Shown: positions 1 to 11,589 of the stretch, piece by piece
Layout of the letters: each line of letters opens with the position of its first letter
Numbering within the stretch: the first letter of the stretch is position 1
From: Sophora flavescens
Taxonomy: Eukaryota > Streptophyta > Magnoliopsida > Fabales > Fabaceae
Assembly (NCBI GenBank): GCA_030762895.1
Contig: CM061062.1
Span: 6,041,293 to 6,105,292 of the forward strand
Length of the DNA: 64,000 nucleotides
Direction: 5' to 3'
Notes under the pieces: model-generated
Told to the model about the DNA's origin: nothing
The model's database searches: none
Seen by the model: only the letters and a program-made list of their open reading frames with translations
Position numbers and translations under genes: made by a program

Positions 1-2
1 TA

Positions 3-215
3 AAACCTCAGCTTATGAATGACCACATTATCAGCATGTACCTCGATTCCAACATGAGTAACACCATCACTGCTAGACATGGTCACATTCGGAGTATAGT
101 TTTCCCTTTGGCATATTTCATATAACTCTCTGATGGGATGTAGCTTTAATGTTTCGGGTGTGATAAGGGGTTCCAAAAGTGGCCTTATGCTTTGCCACAC
201 AACCTCCTCATTGAA
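3..215 (-). pseudogene. Captured Dicer-like (DCL) gene fragment inside CACTA-1
   Basis: The minus strand is open for about 70 codons from FNEEVVWQSIRPLLEP, through LITPETLKLHPIREL, to YEICQ and a short beta-strand-like tail. Plant Dicer-like proteins have this layout between the end of the RNase IIIb domain and the C-terminal dsRNA-binding domain (pattern VVW..(I/M)(R/K)PLL.P..TP.T...HPVREL.E.CQ). The RPLL-ITPET spacing looks most like DCL3 or DCL2. No catalytic RNase III residue is included. CACTA-3 carries the same fragment at 36021-36224; here the tryptophan codon is intact where CACTA-3 has TGA. Family assignment is from remembered family patterns, not a search. Confidence 0.7.
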
Positions 216-529
216 TTCTGGAAAACTCAGTCACTCTCCTCTCCTCTCTTGCTCACCCGTGAAGGGAACGAAGCCTCAACAAATGTTTAGGATTTTAAAC
301 CCTTTCAGTGTAACTTTTTATAGGATTTTAAACCCTTTCAATCTTCTGTATCAGTCTGTATTACACTTCATGAATGAGATCCGGTTTGGGTTATTGATTC
401 AACTTATACTTCGCACATATATTTTAGTTTTCAAAACAGAAACACAAAACATCAAAGCAATTGTGAAACTGAAACTTTGAGGAAGGCAACGCGGAAGGGT
501 ACGTATACTAGATAAAAAAATTATTAAAA

Positions 530-816
530 TAACCTTTAACGTATGTTGATGTAAGGACTGGCGTTAAAAGTGAAGTGACTCACTTTTAACGTCAGTTCAA
601 TAAAGAACTGACGTTAAAAGATTCACTGTTAACGTCAGTTGTTTATTGAACTGACGTTAAAAGTGAGTCGCTTAACTTTTAACGTCAGTCCTTACAACAA
701 CTGGCGTTAAAATTGAATTAATGAAGTCTGATATTTACAAAACTGCCACCGCCTCCTTTTTAACGTCTAGCTTTTGGTTAACTGACGTAAACCTTTCCCG
801 TCTAATGTATATTTTC
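530..816. repeat. CACTA-1 subterminal repeat array
   Basis: At least eight copies of the decamer AACGTCAGTT or its complement AACTGACGTT, some paired head to head so they can form hairpins. Subterminal arrays of this kind are the TnpA-binding regions of En/Spm-type elements; that role is inferred here. Each copy contains the TGACG core recognised by TGA-type bZIP factors. Confidence 0.85.
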
Positions 817-824
817 CACTAGTG

Positions 825-1510
825 AAATAACATGCGGTTTGGATTTGATTGGTTTGCTTCCTTCAAAAAATTCTTGGATTGGATAATTTATCGATACATA
901 TTTATGTAGTTATATTACATCAAGAACATCCAATATTTTTGGTTCGCTTTGGATTTGATTTAGTATCTTAAGAGTCATATGCACTTGTTACTTATTTAAA
1001 ATAAAAATTAATTTTAAAATATTATATTGACAATTTCATTTTCTAATAAGTGTTTTAACAGGATATACATGAATTGATATGTACTCTCATGTGTAAAGAT
1101 ATTTTACACAATCAACTAACCATTAAATCATTGTAAATGTTTGATTCTTGTCCTAAATATATTAAAAGTCACTCATAACATGATTTATGATTGGTTAGCA
1201 CTGTAAAAGTTTTTACACTAACATTACATTTACATACTAATTATACTCATTTAACATAAGGACTAAATGATAACTTATAAAAATATAAAGACTAATAATT
1301 AATTTTATAATATAAATATCAAATTATTTTCATTAAACTAAATAATTTCGGTTCGGTTTGGATTGGATCGATTTTATGTATAGGATCCGAAATCCGATCC
1401 AATCCAATGAAAAATTTCGGTTTTTTTCGGTTTGCGGTTATTTTGGTCGTCGGTTTTTGGTTCGATTAGTGCGCTTGACATTGGATTGAATCGGTTGATG
1501 AACAGCCCTA
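825..1510. mobile_element. hAT-like non-autonomous element remnant
   Basis: AT-rich non-coding DNA with repeated CGGTTTGGATTGGAT-like motifs. It ends at 1510 in GATGAACAGCCCTA, which reads TAGGGCTGTTCATC on the other strand. That fits the YAGGG-TGT start typical of plant hAT-type MITEs. The left end is not visible, probably because CACTA-1 interrupts it. No 8-bp target duplication could be paired, so the class is tentative. Confidence 0.45.
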
Positions 1511-1552
1511 GCTGTTGCTACCACAACAGTTGAGATTTGTTTGCAGCACCAC

Positions 1553-1741
1553 TTAATACCAATAGGTTTTAAGATCCTCCACCGAGACAGAGTACAGGTC
1601 TGTTGCTACCACTGTTGAGATTATGTGGTTAGTCAACCTTCTTACAGAACTTTAGGTTCCTCTACATCATTCACCAAGACCAACTAGCTAGCTCATATGT
1701 TAACTTAGATTATGTTAACTTTATCCTGAGGGGGCATATTG
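1553..1741 (+). pseudogene. Ty1/copia RNase H C-terminus and polypurine tract (fragment)
   Basis: The plus strand reads RSSTETEYRSVATTVEIMWL then VNLLTEL and a TAG. This is the conserved copia RNase H motif (SS.(A/E)(A/T)EY...A....E..WL..LL.EL). About 60 bp further on comes CCTGAGGGGGCATA, a polypurine tract directly before an LTR start (ATTGGATAACC). Only the 3' tail of this element is present. It is a remnant unrelated to the other copia families in the window. Confidence 0.7.
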
Positions 1742-2888
1742 GATAACCTTAGATTAGTTTGAATTTGAATTCATAATTCTGTTGTAATAATACTTTTTAT
1801 CAAGGTAGTTAAAACCGGACCGCACCGGCCGGTTCGACCGATCGGACCGGGAACCGGCCTGTCATCAGGTCCGAGTAGCCTCTATAACTGCTCTGCAGAT
1901 GGACCAGACTAAAAACCGCTGAATCGGTCTATAACCGCGGAAACCGGACAAAACCAATGGTTCACCGGTTTTCAGCGGTCAACGTTTTGCATCTTGAATC
2001 CGACGAACTCCGGTGATCACAAGCGACCTCCGACGATTGGAAGCTGCTTCTGCGACGCGTCTGGCATCTTCGACCAGCAGCTATTGCGTCTTCCCCTTCT
2101 CTGATGTAAAATGGGACGAGGTACAGGAACATGCATAGGGTGATTAGGAGGACAATGAAACCAGAAAGATGACTGAGAGGTGAGAGATGAGAAGACTTAA
2201 AGATGAGATGGCATTGGCAGGGATGATAGGCAGCAGCCACACCACAACAACTTCATGAAACCAGGGTATATGCAATGCTTATATTCTCTATAATCAATCG
2301 AGTCTGGTCTAGCCTAGGAGACTTTCTTTTTGTTTTTGGTTATTAATGCATAATGGGCCTATCAAGCCCAAGTTTTGGTTTCTTGAAGAAAAGGTAGCTT
2401 TAGTAGTTTTGGGTTCTTAATTTTTTTTTTCTTTTACACTTTTGGGAGCAAACATAAGAATTATATTTTTATGAAAAATATGAGATTTTAAAATTTATGT
2501 CAATATTATTGAATATATTGAATTAAAAAAATAAAAATATTATTTAATTATTACCGGTTCAACCACGGTTGGACCATTAAACCTTAAACAGGTGCCTTCA
2601 CCGGTTCAATGATCGGTCCAGTTTTGAAAACCTTACTTTTTATTAGGCTTTTATTTAAATTCTTTTGAACTCTCCAACCGCTCCTAATGAAGCTCCAGTT
2701 GATTAGCTTAGGTTCCTTATTTATTATAACAACTTGAGCTATAAATTCACAGCTCAACTTTCTATTAAATCAATACAAAAAAATCCTTTTAGAAACAATA
2801 CATCAATTCAACTATATTTCTCATTTTTTTTTCTCATAATCTTTCTCACCTCTCTCTTCTCATCTTATTCTCACAACCAAACATACCT
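1736..2888 (+). repeat. Copia 3' LTR, interrupted by a Mutator-like MITE
   Basis: The sequence downstream of the polypurine tract behaves as a 3' LTR: AT-rich, with an ATTAAATCAATAC polyadenylation-like stretch near 2765. It plausibly ends at ACCAAACA around 2885. It is split at 1801-2634 by an inserted MITE flanked by a 9-bp duplication. No 5' LTR partner is present, so the exact ends are uncertain. Confidence 0.5.
1801..2634. mobile_element. Mutator-like MITE (AAAACCGGACCG family)
   Basis: The left end CAAGGTAGTTAAAACCGG is an imperfect inverted match to the right end, which reads TAAGGTTTTCAAAACTGG on the other strand. The element is flanked by a perfect 9-bp duplication ACTTTTTAT (1792-1800 and 2635-2643), the size made by Mutator-like transposases. 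The interior is rich in ACCGG/CCGGT. A 92-codon minus-strand ORF (1962-2240) resembles nothing I recognise. The element is non-autonomous. Confidence 0.8.
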
Positions 2889-3055
2889 TAGGGATGGACT
2901 CGAAGGAAATGAGGACAATGGCAACAAGGACTTGTAATGGTTCTGGGTCACGACAGGTCTTGATTGTGGTAGTTCGAATTGGTTGAGCGAGCAGTGGTGC
3001 ATGTTAGGGCTTGCAACTGTCTGCAACTGACAGATAGTGACACAACAAGTTTTGG

Positions 3056-6000
3056 GTGGATGTTGATCCTATAACCACTGTCGTGCCAGTTGATGATACT
3101 CCTGCAACCATGGCTAACGGTACTAATGCAGGAAATAATAGAACTAATAGTTTAGTGGAGGGAAGAGGCGTTTCCTATGCTCAAGTTGTCAATAGGTTTG
3201 ACGAAGTTGGCCAAGGAACACTCCCGTCACCAACTTCCCCAGTTTTACAACAAATAAATCCGCCAACTACTAGATTGTCTCCACGGAGTGTTGTGAATTC
3301 AAAACCAAGAGGGACTGCGGAACCTCTGCCACAACCTTTGTATGGAATGCCTTACGGTTCGACCGCTGTCAACCCAGATACCCCATTTGCATACACACCA
3401 TATCCAAATGGAGTAATGACGGACGCCCATACATCTTGACAAGCAGGACCGTCGACTAGGGGGCAAATCCATAGTCAAGCGAATGGGATAACAGGGTCAG
3501 TGGTGATGACCCATACTCGACAAGAGCATCCAGTAGTAAGATCACAAGTATCCCCACTTAGACAACCCCCGCAAAATATTGTTGGTCTATCAGAGGCTAC
3601 ATTAGCCAATGTTCGACAACAAATTGACTCTAGTAACTTGGACATGGTGAATACATTTACTCGGCAAATGGGTACAGTGATTACGCCATTAATGGAAAAC
3701 ACAAATAATGCATGCATGACATTGCCAAACGAGATACGTAGTTTAAATAGAGCCTTGGGCGTGTTAGCCCCAGACGATAACCAAAATGCCAATAGAAATA
3801 CCATTAGAAATGCCAATAGGAATATTAACCAAGGTCAGAATGACCAACCACACGTTGGACAACTACAAGTTATCCAACTTGAAGGATCCGTACAAGACGA
3901 CGAGCGGCTACAGCTCCATCGTCGAGTCCCTCTGAGACGTGGAAATGTACACATTCTACAACCAGAGGAAGACGAAGACTTTGTCATAAACTAGGGGTGC
4001 TCTTGGAGCGCTTTGTCAAAATGTTCTAAACCAGAATGTTAACCAAGTTGTCGAACAATCATTGAATAGGTTTGGTTTTAACATAGGTTATGCCAATCAG
4101 CCATTTTTTGCATCGGCATTTCCTGACTGGGTCCAACAGGCAGAAATGCCTCGAGGATACAAAATACCCAAAATGTCAAAGTTCTCGGGGGAAAGTGGAG
4201 AATCAATCGTCGAGCACATTGCCCGATATACAATCGAATTAGAAGACTTGGCTTTAGAGGAAGGACTAAAAATGAAATTCTTTCATAGTTCATTAACAAA
4301 GAATACTTTTTCTTGGTTTTCAACTCTGAGACCTAATTCCATACATTCCTGGAATCAATTTGAGAGGAGATTTCACGATCAATTCTTTAAGGGTGATTTA
4401 AAAATTGGGTTGACAGACTTATTCGGTATTAAAAGAATGAATAACGAGTTTGTAGAAGATTACCTTGCCCGATTCCGTCAAATGAGGAGTCGTTGCTTCA
4501 CCCCTATCCCTGAGGCAGAGATAGTGAAGATTGCTGCCGGGGATTAGATTACTATATTAGGAAGAAATTGGTGAACCAACACTTAATTGATCTTGCCCAG
4601 TTGGGTGACAAGGTCCGACAAATTGAACAGCTGAAGGCCGAAAAGGTTTTCAAGCAGAGGAAATTCCTCAAAAGAGAAAAGATTAACTTTGTCGGATGTA
4701 GTGATTCTGACGAAGAAGGTAATAATTCTGAATAATATGAGGTAGACTATGTTGAATTTAAAACTGGTCCCCCTTATACATGTCAAGCGTTGAGGCCTGC
4801 AAGGGCCAGAGAAAGGATCCCTTTCATTAATAAGAAAGTGTATACATTTGACGTGACCAAAGCCGTTCAAATATTTGACATACTGCTCAAAGATAAGCAG
4901 TTAAAATTGTCAGAGGATCATAGGCTATTCAAAGCCCATGAAATAAAAGATCGGAAATATTGTAAGTTTCATAATACTTTTGGTCATGTAACTAACGACT
5001 GTATGCATTTCAGGGACATTATTCAGAAAGGTTTGACAGAGGAAAGATTAAAGTTTTCAGACAAGAAACCAGACATGAAGATTGACACAGAACCGTTCGA
5101 CCCTGAAGTTAATAAAAATGACCGCCAGGTCCCTATGGGAATAAGCATGGTCAATATAAGAGCTGGACATAAAATCCAGATGGACCTGACGGATTCATTT
5201 GATATCTATCCAAATCCAGGGGAACCACTTGTCGAATTTATGACACGCAAGAAATCTGGTGGTATTATCAAAGTTTGCCCAAAATGTGAAGGATTTTATG
5301 ACGATGCTGCTGCCAAGACGGCTAGGGCACAGAATTCACCATCATATCACTCACAAAACAGAACCGAGTCTTGTGACGGTAATATTTAGGGCTGGTTCTC
5401 ACACTCAAATAGCCATGCTGGGTCTAATAGTGTGCACAGAAGTGATATGCATACTGTCAACAGACAGACAGGTAGTCGTCAGCAACATACGTATCAGACA
5501 AGACCTAGACAAAATAACACTGAAGGTTGGCTTGAAGAGCCAGTCAGAGAATCAATAAGAAGTAACAGGCCTATCACTGGAGGGTTCAATTCTGTCAGGA
5601 CCAGGAAACCCCCATCCAATGTAACAGTGGATCGATGGGTAAGAAATTCCGCTATGACCTACTTTCCAGAATCACGAAGGCATAAATGGGTTAGGAAAAA
5701 TAAGTTTAATAAACATAATCCACCCTTTTGGAATGAGGATTATCGAAGGGGGCAACTATTTCAAAACACTCAGACGACAGGACCTGGTCTGTCAGGACCA
5801 TCAAGTCAACCAGCTATGTCCAAGAGTCAAAAGAGGAGGCGACAAAGGCTCCAACAGGCACAAAAGAGGAAGCTCACCAAGCAAGAGGGCGTCGCCATAA
5901 AGGAGATGCCTTCACAAGATACTGGTTGTCTGGTAGCAGTGGCTGACAACAAAGCTGACAAGAAGGGAGATGCCAAAATGAAAAGCATGATAGTGACCCA

Positions 6001-6205
6001 TCCCATGGAAGTTGATGCGATGGGACCCATTAATCAAGCCAGGCAGAAGAAGCCTACATCACAGGATTTCATAGAAAAGAGGAAGGCTTTAGAGCAGGCA
6101 TCCCCACCAGTAAGATCCAATGGCAAATGGCCTGTCGGGATGGCAGGGAAAAGGTTGCTGGACTCGAGAAAGAATTCGAGGCCAGAATGGAAAAACAACA
6201 ATTGA
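3056..6205 (+). pseudogene. Tat gag polyprotein (broken)
   Basis: The N-terminal part (3056-3994) is low-complexity with one in-frame TGA at 3437. A frameshift near 4000 leads to the retrotransposon gag core (4062-4547: PRGYKIPKMSKFSG, SFSWFSTL-like, QFERRFHDQFF, RMNNEFVEDYLARFRQM). A second frameshift near 4540 continues it through LDYYIRKKLVNQHL. A zinc-knuckle-like element typical of Tat gags, YCKFHNTFGHVTNDCMHFRD, lies near 4955-5015. Further in-frame stops fall at about 4733 and 5387. The tail (5432-6205) is basic and glutamine-rich and overlaps the next ORF in another frame at 6127. Gag packages the element RNA. Confidence 0.8.
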
Positions 6206-9200
6206 CAGCATTCAGGCCTGAGTATGATTTAACCAAAGAAGAATTGTCATTCGATGCTGTCATCGAAGCACTGAATGATCCAAATGATGACATAAACATC
6301 AACAAAGACATGGACATGGAAAGCCAGAATGAAGATCCGACTGATATCATCGAGGCACTGGGTAACTGTGGTGCAGGAATAGCCCGACCTCTGTCAGATA
6401 GGTCAGTATCAGATGATGAGAATGATTTAAAAAGAAATCATGGAAGAATGGTTGGAGGTGCCTTTTTGGATGAGGATCCAGAGAATGAAGTCGTATTGGA
6501 ACCAGGGATGGAAATGAAGATAGGATTGATTTCATTCATTCCATTAGAATATGAGGGATATCTTGAGGTCGATTTCTCTGATGACGATGATGATGTCGTC
6601 AATAATGGAAGAGACCCAAGCGATTTCTGGATGTATGTTCAAGAGAACTTGGTTACCGTATTCGACAGTGTAGCACAGTTAAAGAAGCCCACCGATGAGC
6701 AAAGAAACCATTTGAGGCCTTTACATGTAAAGGCCATAATAGATGGAAGACCTACCAACAGGGTTGTAATTGATGGAGAAGCGGCTGTGAACCTGATCCC
6801 AAGAGCAATGTTCAAAAAGCTAGGGAAAGATCAGTCGGATTTAATTCCGACAGATATGGTTGTCACTGAATTTAGTGGCAAAACTTCTCCGTCAGATGGC
6901 GTCGTTTTGTTAAACATACAGGTTGGCACCGTCGAAAGGATGACTTTGTTTGTAATAATTCCAGCCAAGTCAAGCTACAACATATTACTCTGCAGGGATT
7001 GGATTCACGCTGTAGGAGCCGTTTCGTCAACAGTCCATCAAAAAGTAATCTTATGGAATACGCAAGATCAGGTAGAAATCATGGAGGCAGATAACAGTGC
7101 TTGCTATACTCAGCAATCACATGTTGATTTTAAGGTATATTCACCAAACGTCAGGCCTATAACTTCCAATGAAGGGGTCATTGACAAAGATGCATTGGAA
7201 GCAAGCCTTCTCAGTCAATTCGGTGTTAAGGTAAAGGACGAGGTCGACAAGACTCGGCCAAATTTTGGCAATGAATCTTGAAATACAATTGATAAGATTG
7301 GCGGCCTATCTGGCCGACAAAGAAGTATACACTTCAGAAAGTGTGTTAGCAGATTGTATTATTGACGACGACCCTTTGGTTTCGAAAAGGGAGCCAAAGT
7401 TAACCAAAATGTGGAAACGGAAGATCCCCTGGAAGAAATAAACTTAGGGACGGAAGAAAAGAAAAGGCCTATCTTCGTGAGTGCTTTTCTTCCAGAGGAT
7501 TACAAACAAAAACTTGTCAAACGAATTACAGAGTATAAAGATTGCTTTGCATGGGACTACGATGAAATTCCGGGTTTAAGCAGGGATCTTGTCGAACACC
7601 GGTTACCACTCAGGGAGGATTGCAAACCTGTCAAACAGGCGAGCAGAAGATAAGTAGAGAGACTGCTTAAAGTAAAGTTCATTCGAACAACTAGGTATGT
7701 CGAATGACTTTCTTGCGTAGTTCCTATAATTAAAAAGAATGGTAAAATGAGGGTATGCATAGATTTTAGAAATCTAAATGCTGGTACCCTTAAAGATGAA
7801 TATCCGATGCCAATAGCCGACATGCTTGTCGACTCAACGTCAGGAAATGAAATTTTAAGCTGTATGGATGGCCATGCAGGTTATAATCAAATCTTTATAG
7901 CTGAAGAAGATGTGTCAAAGACTGCCTTCAAGTTTTCGGGAGCAATAGAGACATATGAATGGATTGTCTTGCCTTTCGGTTTGAAGAATGCAGGAGCCAC
8001 CTACCAGCGAGCAATGAATACTGTTTTCCATGATGTGATTGGGAAATTTATAGAAGTATATATTGATGATGTGGTGGTCAAGTTAAAAACTAAAGACGAT
8101 CACCTAGAGCACCTGAAGCAAGGATTTGAAAGGATGAGAAGACACAACCCCAAAATGAACCCAGAGAAATGCAGTTTCGGAGTATCGACTGCCAAATTCT
8201 TGGGCTTTTTAGTTCATAAGAAAGGGATCGAAGTGGACAAAAATAAAGCCAAAGCAGTTATGGAAGCCACAACACCGACAAAAAAGAAGGAATTGCAGTC
8301 CTTCCTTGGAAAGGTTAACTTTCTACGGAGGTTTATATCAAATTTGTCGGGAAGAACAAGAGTGTTTGCACCATTGGTCAAGTTGAAAGAAGAACAAAGT
8401 TTCGTATGGGAATCTTGTCATCAAGAAGCCTTTGACCAGATCAAGCAATATTTAGTTAATCCACCGATCATGATGCCTGCCGTGCCTCATCGACCGTTGA
8501 AGTTGTACATATCAGCATCCGAAGATACTATAGGATGTCTATTGGCCCAGGATGACTATGACAATGTCGAAAGGGCCGTGTATTATCTAAGCAGAGTCCT
8601 CAACGATGCTAAGAAAAGATATAGTGCTATAGAGAAATTATGTCTAGCATTGTATTTTTCATGTACTAAACTTAAATATTATATGATGCCTTGTAATGTG
8701 CTGGTTATTTCCAAAACCGATGTAATAAAGTATATGTTGTCAAAATCAGTCCTTAATGGACGAATTGGGAAATGGACCATTGCTTTGTCGGAATATTCTT
8801 TGCAATATGTACCAGTCAAAGCTGTGAAAGGTCAGGCAGTTGCCGACTTCTTGGTAGAACATCCAGGATTGGATGTGCCAGAAATAAACTTTGCTAGTTT
8901 ACAACCCTGGAAACTTTACTTTGATGGGTCAAGGCTTCAAGGAGGTAGTGGAGTAGGAGTCTTCGTCATGACTCCACAAGGAACTCCTACTAAGTTCATG
9001 TTTGAACTTAAGTATCCATGTTCTAACAATGAAGCTGAGTATGAAGCTTTGATTTTCGGATTAGAGATACTAGCGGAGATGAAAGCACAAAATGTTAATA
9101 TCTTTGGGGATTCTCAGTTGGTTATTAAAAAACTTACTCAAGAATACGAGTGTGTCAGCTACAACTTGGCAAAATATTGTGTTATAGCAAGTAAGTTGAT

Positions 9201-9468
9201 GAGAAAATTCGACGACATAATTGTCAAATATATCCCCAGGGAATTAAATCAAGAGGCTAATGAGTTAGCTCAAATAGCTTCAGGATACAAGATATCTCAA
9301 AAGACTTTGACGGATTATATGGAAATTAGAAAATTATTATATCCATTAGAAGAAAGAGATGTATTGGTCAATGACATGATTCTGCCCAATGATTGGAGGT
9401 TGCCAATAATAGAGTATTTGGAAAATCCAAGTCAAAATGCAGATAGAAGAATAAAACATAGAGCATAG
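6127..9468 (+). pseudogene. Tat protease / reverse transcriptase / dual RNase H
   Basis: The aspartic protease region includes NRVVIDGEAAVNLIPRAMF (about 6757-6813). The reverse transcriptase has the FAWDYDEIPG lead-in (7546 on), MRVCIDFRNLN (7747), LPFGLKNAGATYQRAMN (about 7969) and the catalytic YIDDVVVK (about 8060). A first RNase H follows (LKLYISASEDTIGCLLAQDD; YSAIEKLCLAL). The second, archaeal-type RNase H starts at WKLYFDGSRLQGGSGVGV (about 8910) and includes NNEAEYEALIFGLEI and GDSQLV. Duplicated RNase H domains define Tat. Stops at 7651 and 7705 interrupt the frame, the latter looking like TGG to TGA in YVE*LSCVVPIIKKNG. A frame change occurs between 7260 and 7410. Confidence 0.9.
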
Positions 9469-9477
9469 AATTATACT

Positions 9478-10663
9478 ATGCAAGGTGGAATATTACATAG
9501 AAGATACGTCGATGGAACCTTATGTAAGAGCCTAAGTGAACAAGATGCTTATTTGTCCTTGTCAGAGGTCCATGAAGGCATATGTGGGGCCCACCAGGTA
9601 AGAGAGAAAATGAAATGGGTGATCCGACGGAGTTTGTTTTATTGGCCAACTATGGTTAGGGACTGCATTTTGTTCGCCAAGTCTTGTGAGCAATGTTAGA
9701 AACATGGCCACATACAGAATGTTCCGGCCAGTGAATTGCACTCTATAGTCAAACCATGGCCATTCAGAGGATGGGCTTCGGATTTAATTGGCCAAATACA
9801 CCCGGCTTCATCAAAAGGACATCAATTCATTTTAATTGGACTCGATTATTTTACCAAGTGGGTAGAAGCGGTTTGCCTCAAAGCAGTCACCCTACAAGAT
9901 GTGATTTATTTTGTTGAAAATCATATTGTTTGTCCGTTTGGAATACCACAGACCTTGATAACTGATCAAGGATCAGTTTTTACCGGGAATAAAAACATAG
10001 AATATGCCAACTCTTGGTATATAAAGATGCTCACATCTACTCCGTAGTATGCACAAGTGAATGGCCAAGTTGAGGCCATAAATAAGATTATTATTGGTCT
10101 TATTAAAAAGCATGTGGGTCAAAAACCTAGGAACTGACATAATACTCTTAACCAAATACTGTGGGTATATAGGAATTATCCCAGACAATCGACAGGAACC
10201 TCGCCATACAGGTTAGTATATGGACATGATCCTGTATTGCCTGTCGAAATCAATCTTCAGTCAATTCGTATTCAAAGACAAGATGACTTGCCTGTCGACC
10301 AATATTGGGATGCAATGTTGGATGAATTAGACGAATTAAGCGATGAAAGGTTAATTGCATTGGAGAATTTAATTCGATAGAAAGAAAGAATTGCAAAATT
10401 CTACAATAATCGAGTGAAGTTCAAATTATTCAAAGTAAATGACTTAGTATGGAAAATCATTTTTGCCTATGGATAAAAGTTGTCGAGAGTTCGATAAATG
10501 GTCACCAAAATGGGAAGGACCATTTAGGATCTCTAAAGCATTTTCTGGGAATGCGTATGCACTTGTCAATGTCAATATGGGCCTAGGAATTAGTTCAATC
10601 AATGTCAAGTATTTAAAGAAATATCAGTCGACAATGCTGGAATTAAAGATTGACAACAAGTAA
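9478..10663 (+). pseudogene. Tat integrase (broken by several stops)
   Basis: The N-terminal zinc-binding HHCC domain is visible (HEGICGAHQV, then CILFAKSCEQC). The DDE core follows: WASDLIGQI, LIGLDYFTKWVEA, ITDQGSVF, then NGQVEAINK with the final Glu. The C-terminal part ends WSPKWEGPFRISKAF with no chromodomain. In-frame stops lie at 9697, 10045, 10135 and 10378. Three look like CAG to TAG and one like TGG to TGA when set against the family consensus. The enzyme would insert the element cDNA; this copy cannot be translated. Confidence 0.88.
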
Positions 10664-11589
10664 AAAAAGAAATAAGAATATTTTATTCATTAACTTGGCA
10701 AAACAACCATACATTGCCAAAGTACAGATTGTCAATCTAAATTATTCATTGTTTGTTAGGAGTACAAATAATCAATCGAAGCGAACTTACTCCTAAAATA
10801 ACTAAGAATTAGAAAGTCTGATAAGATTGGCAGACTTTTATCCTTCACTTTTCGATAATGCAGCAACGCAACTCAATTTGTTGAGGCTTCATTCCCATTT
10901 GATGAGTTTCCATCTGCTTCATATATCGAGGATGCGTAGAATGTAAAGAAAATTTGGCACGAGCAGATTTCACCATCATTTAACCCAGAAGGTGGTTGTT
11001 GCTTATGGTATAGCAAAGATAACACCAAGAGGGATAACCACCCTCCGAGAAGAAGATGATGGAACTGGAAACAGATGCACCATTTCTATTTCAAGTCTGC
11101 TCTAACCAAAGGCGGGCAGCGGTAGTTAGCTCTAGTAGTTACGTTGGTTGCTGATCTCTACCGTGTCCATTACGTTGGTTACTGATCTTTACTAACAAAA
11201 TGACCATCGAGAAAAAGACCTTGGATCTGAAAACTAAAGCATATAAGGTCAGGCTCCCACGGGAACAGTAAGAAAAATAAGGTCATTGATGGAAACATAT
11301 TTGATGTAAAAATCACAAATGTTTAATGGCATACATGTTGTGAGAAGCAAACCTTGCTATTTATAAGTGGTCTGGAGAGACAAGAAATTAAATGTAGCAG
11401 GTTTAACAATGTTTTGAAACTTACCAAGATTAATGGTAAATTGATATGGCTAAGTTACGAAATGTATCGGAACCAACAGTTGAAATTAAGTAAATGTGAA
11501 AGTAGACCAAGAGTCATTTTCATTAAAAGGATGACGAAATAAGTGTCAAAATTACAAAATTCGATAGAAAGAAAGAAAATTACAACAGA
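10664..11589. other. Tat internal non-coding region between convergent pol and antisense gene
   Basis: No coding potential is seen. On the minus strand AATAAA near 10680 could serve as the poly(A) signal of the antisense gene, so sense pol and the antisense transcript would converge here. A GCTATTTATAAGTGG TATA-like stretch lies near 11355 on the plus strand. Confidence 0.4.

Larger units (their letters stand above)
1..824 (-). mobile_element. CACTA-1: 5' end of a CACTA transposon (interior lies left of the window)
   Basis: The element ends at 824 with the palindrome CACTAGTG (817-824). Read on the minus strand, the next bases match the left ends of CACTA-2, -3 and -4 in this window, including the GGAAAATATACATTAGACGG run. 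Positions 530-800 hold subterminal copies of the AACGTCAGTT / AACTGACGTT motif in both orientations. Because this is the 5'-type terminus, the element points leftward and its genes lie outside the window. The flanking bases are AAA; the partner target duplication cannot be seen. Confidence 0.9.

Noticed and set aside
133..480. 115-codon plus-strand ORF repeated at 35756-36103 (minus) as a conserved CACTA protein
   Set aside because: It is largely antisense to the Dicer-like fragment and the CACTA 5' repeats, with no domain; CACTA-2 and CACTA-4 do not preserve it.
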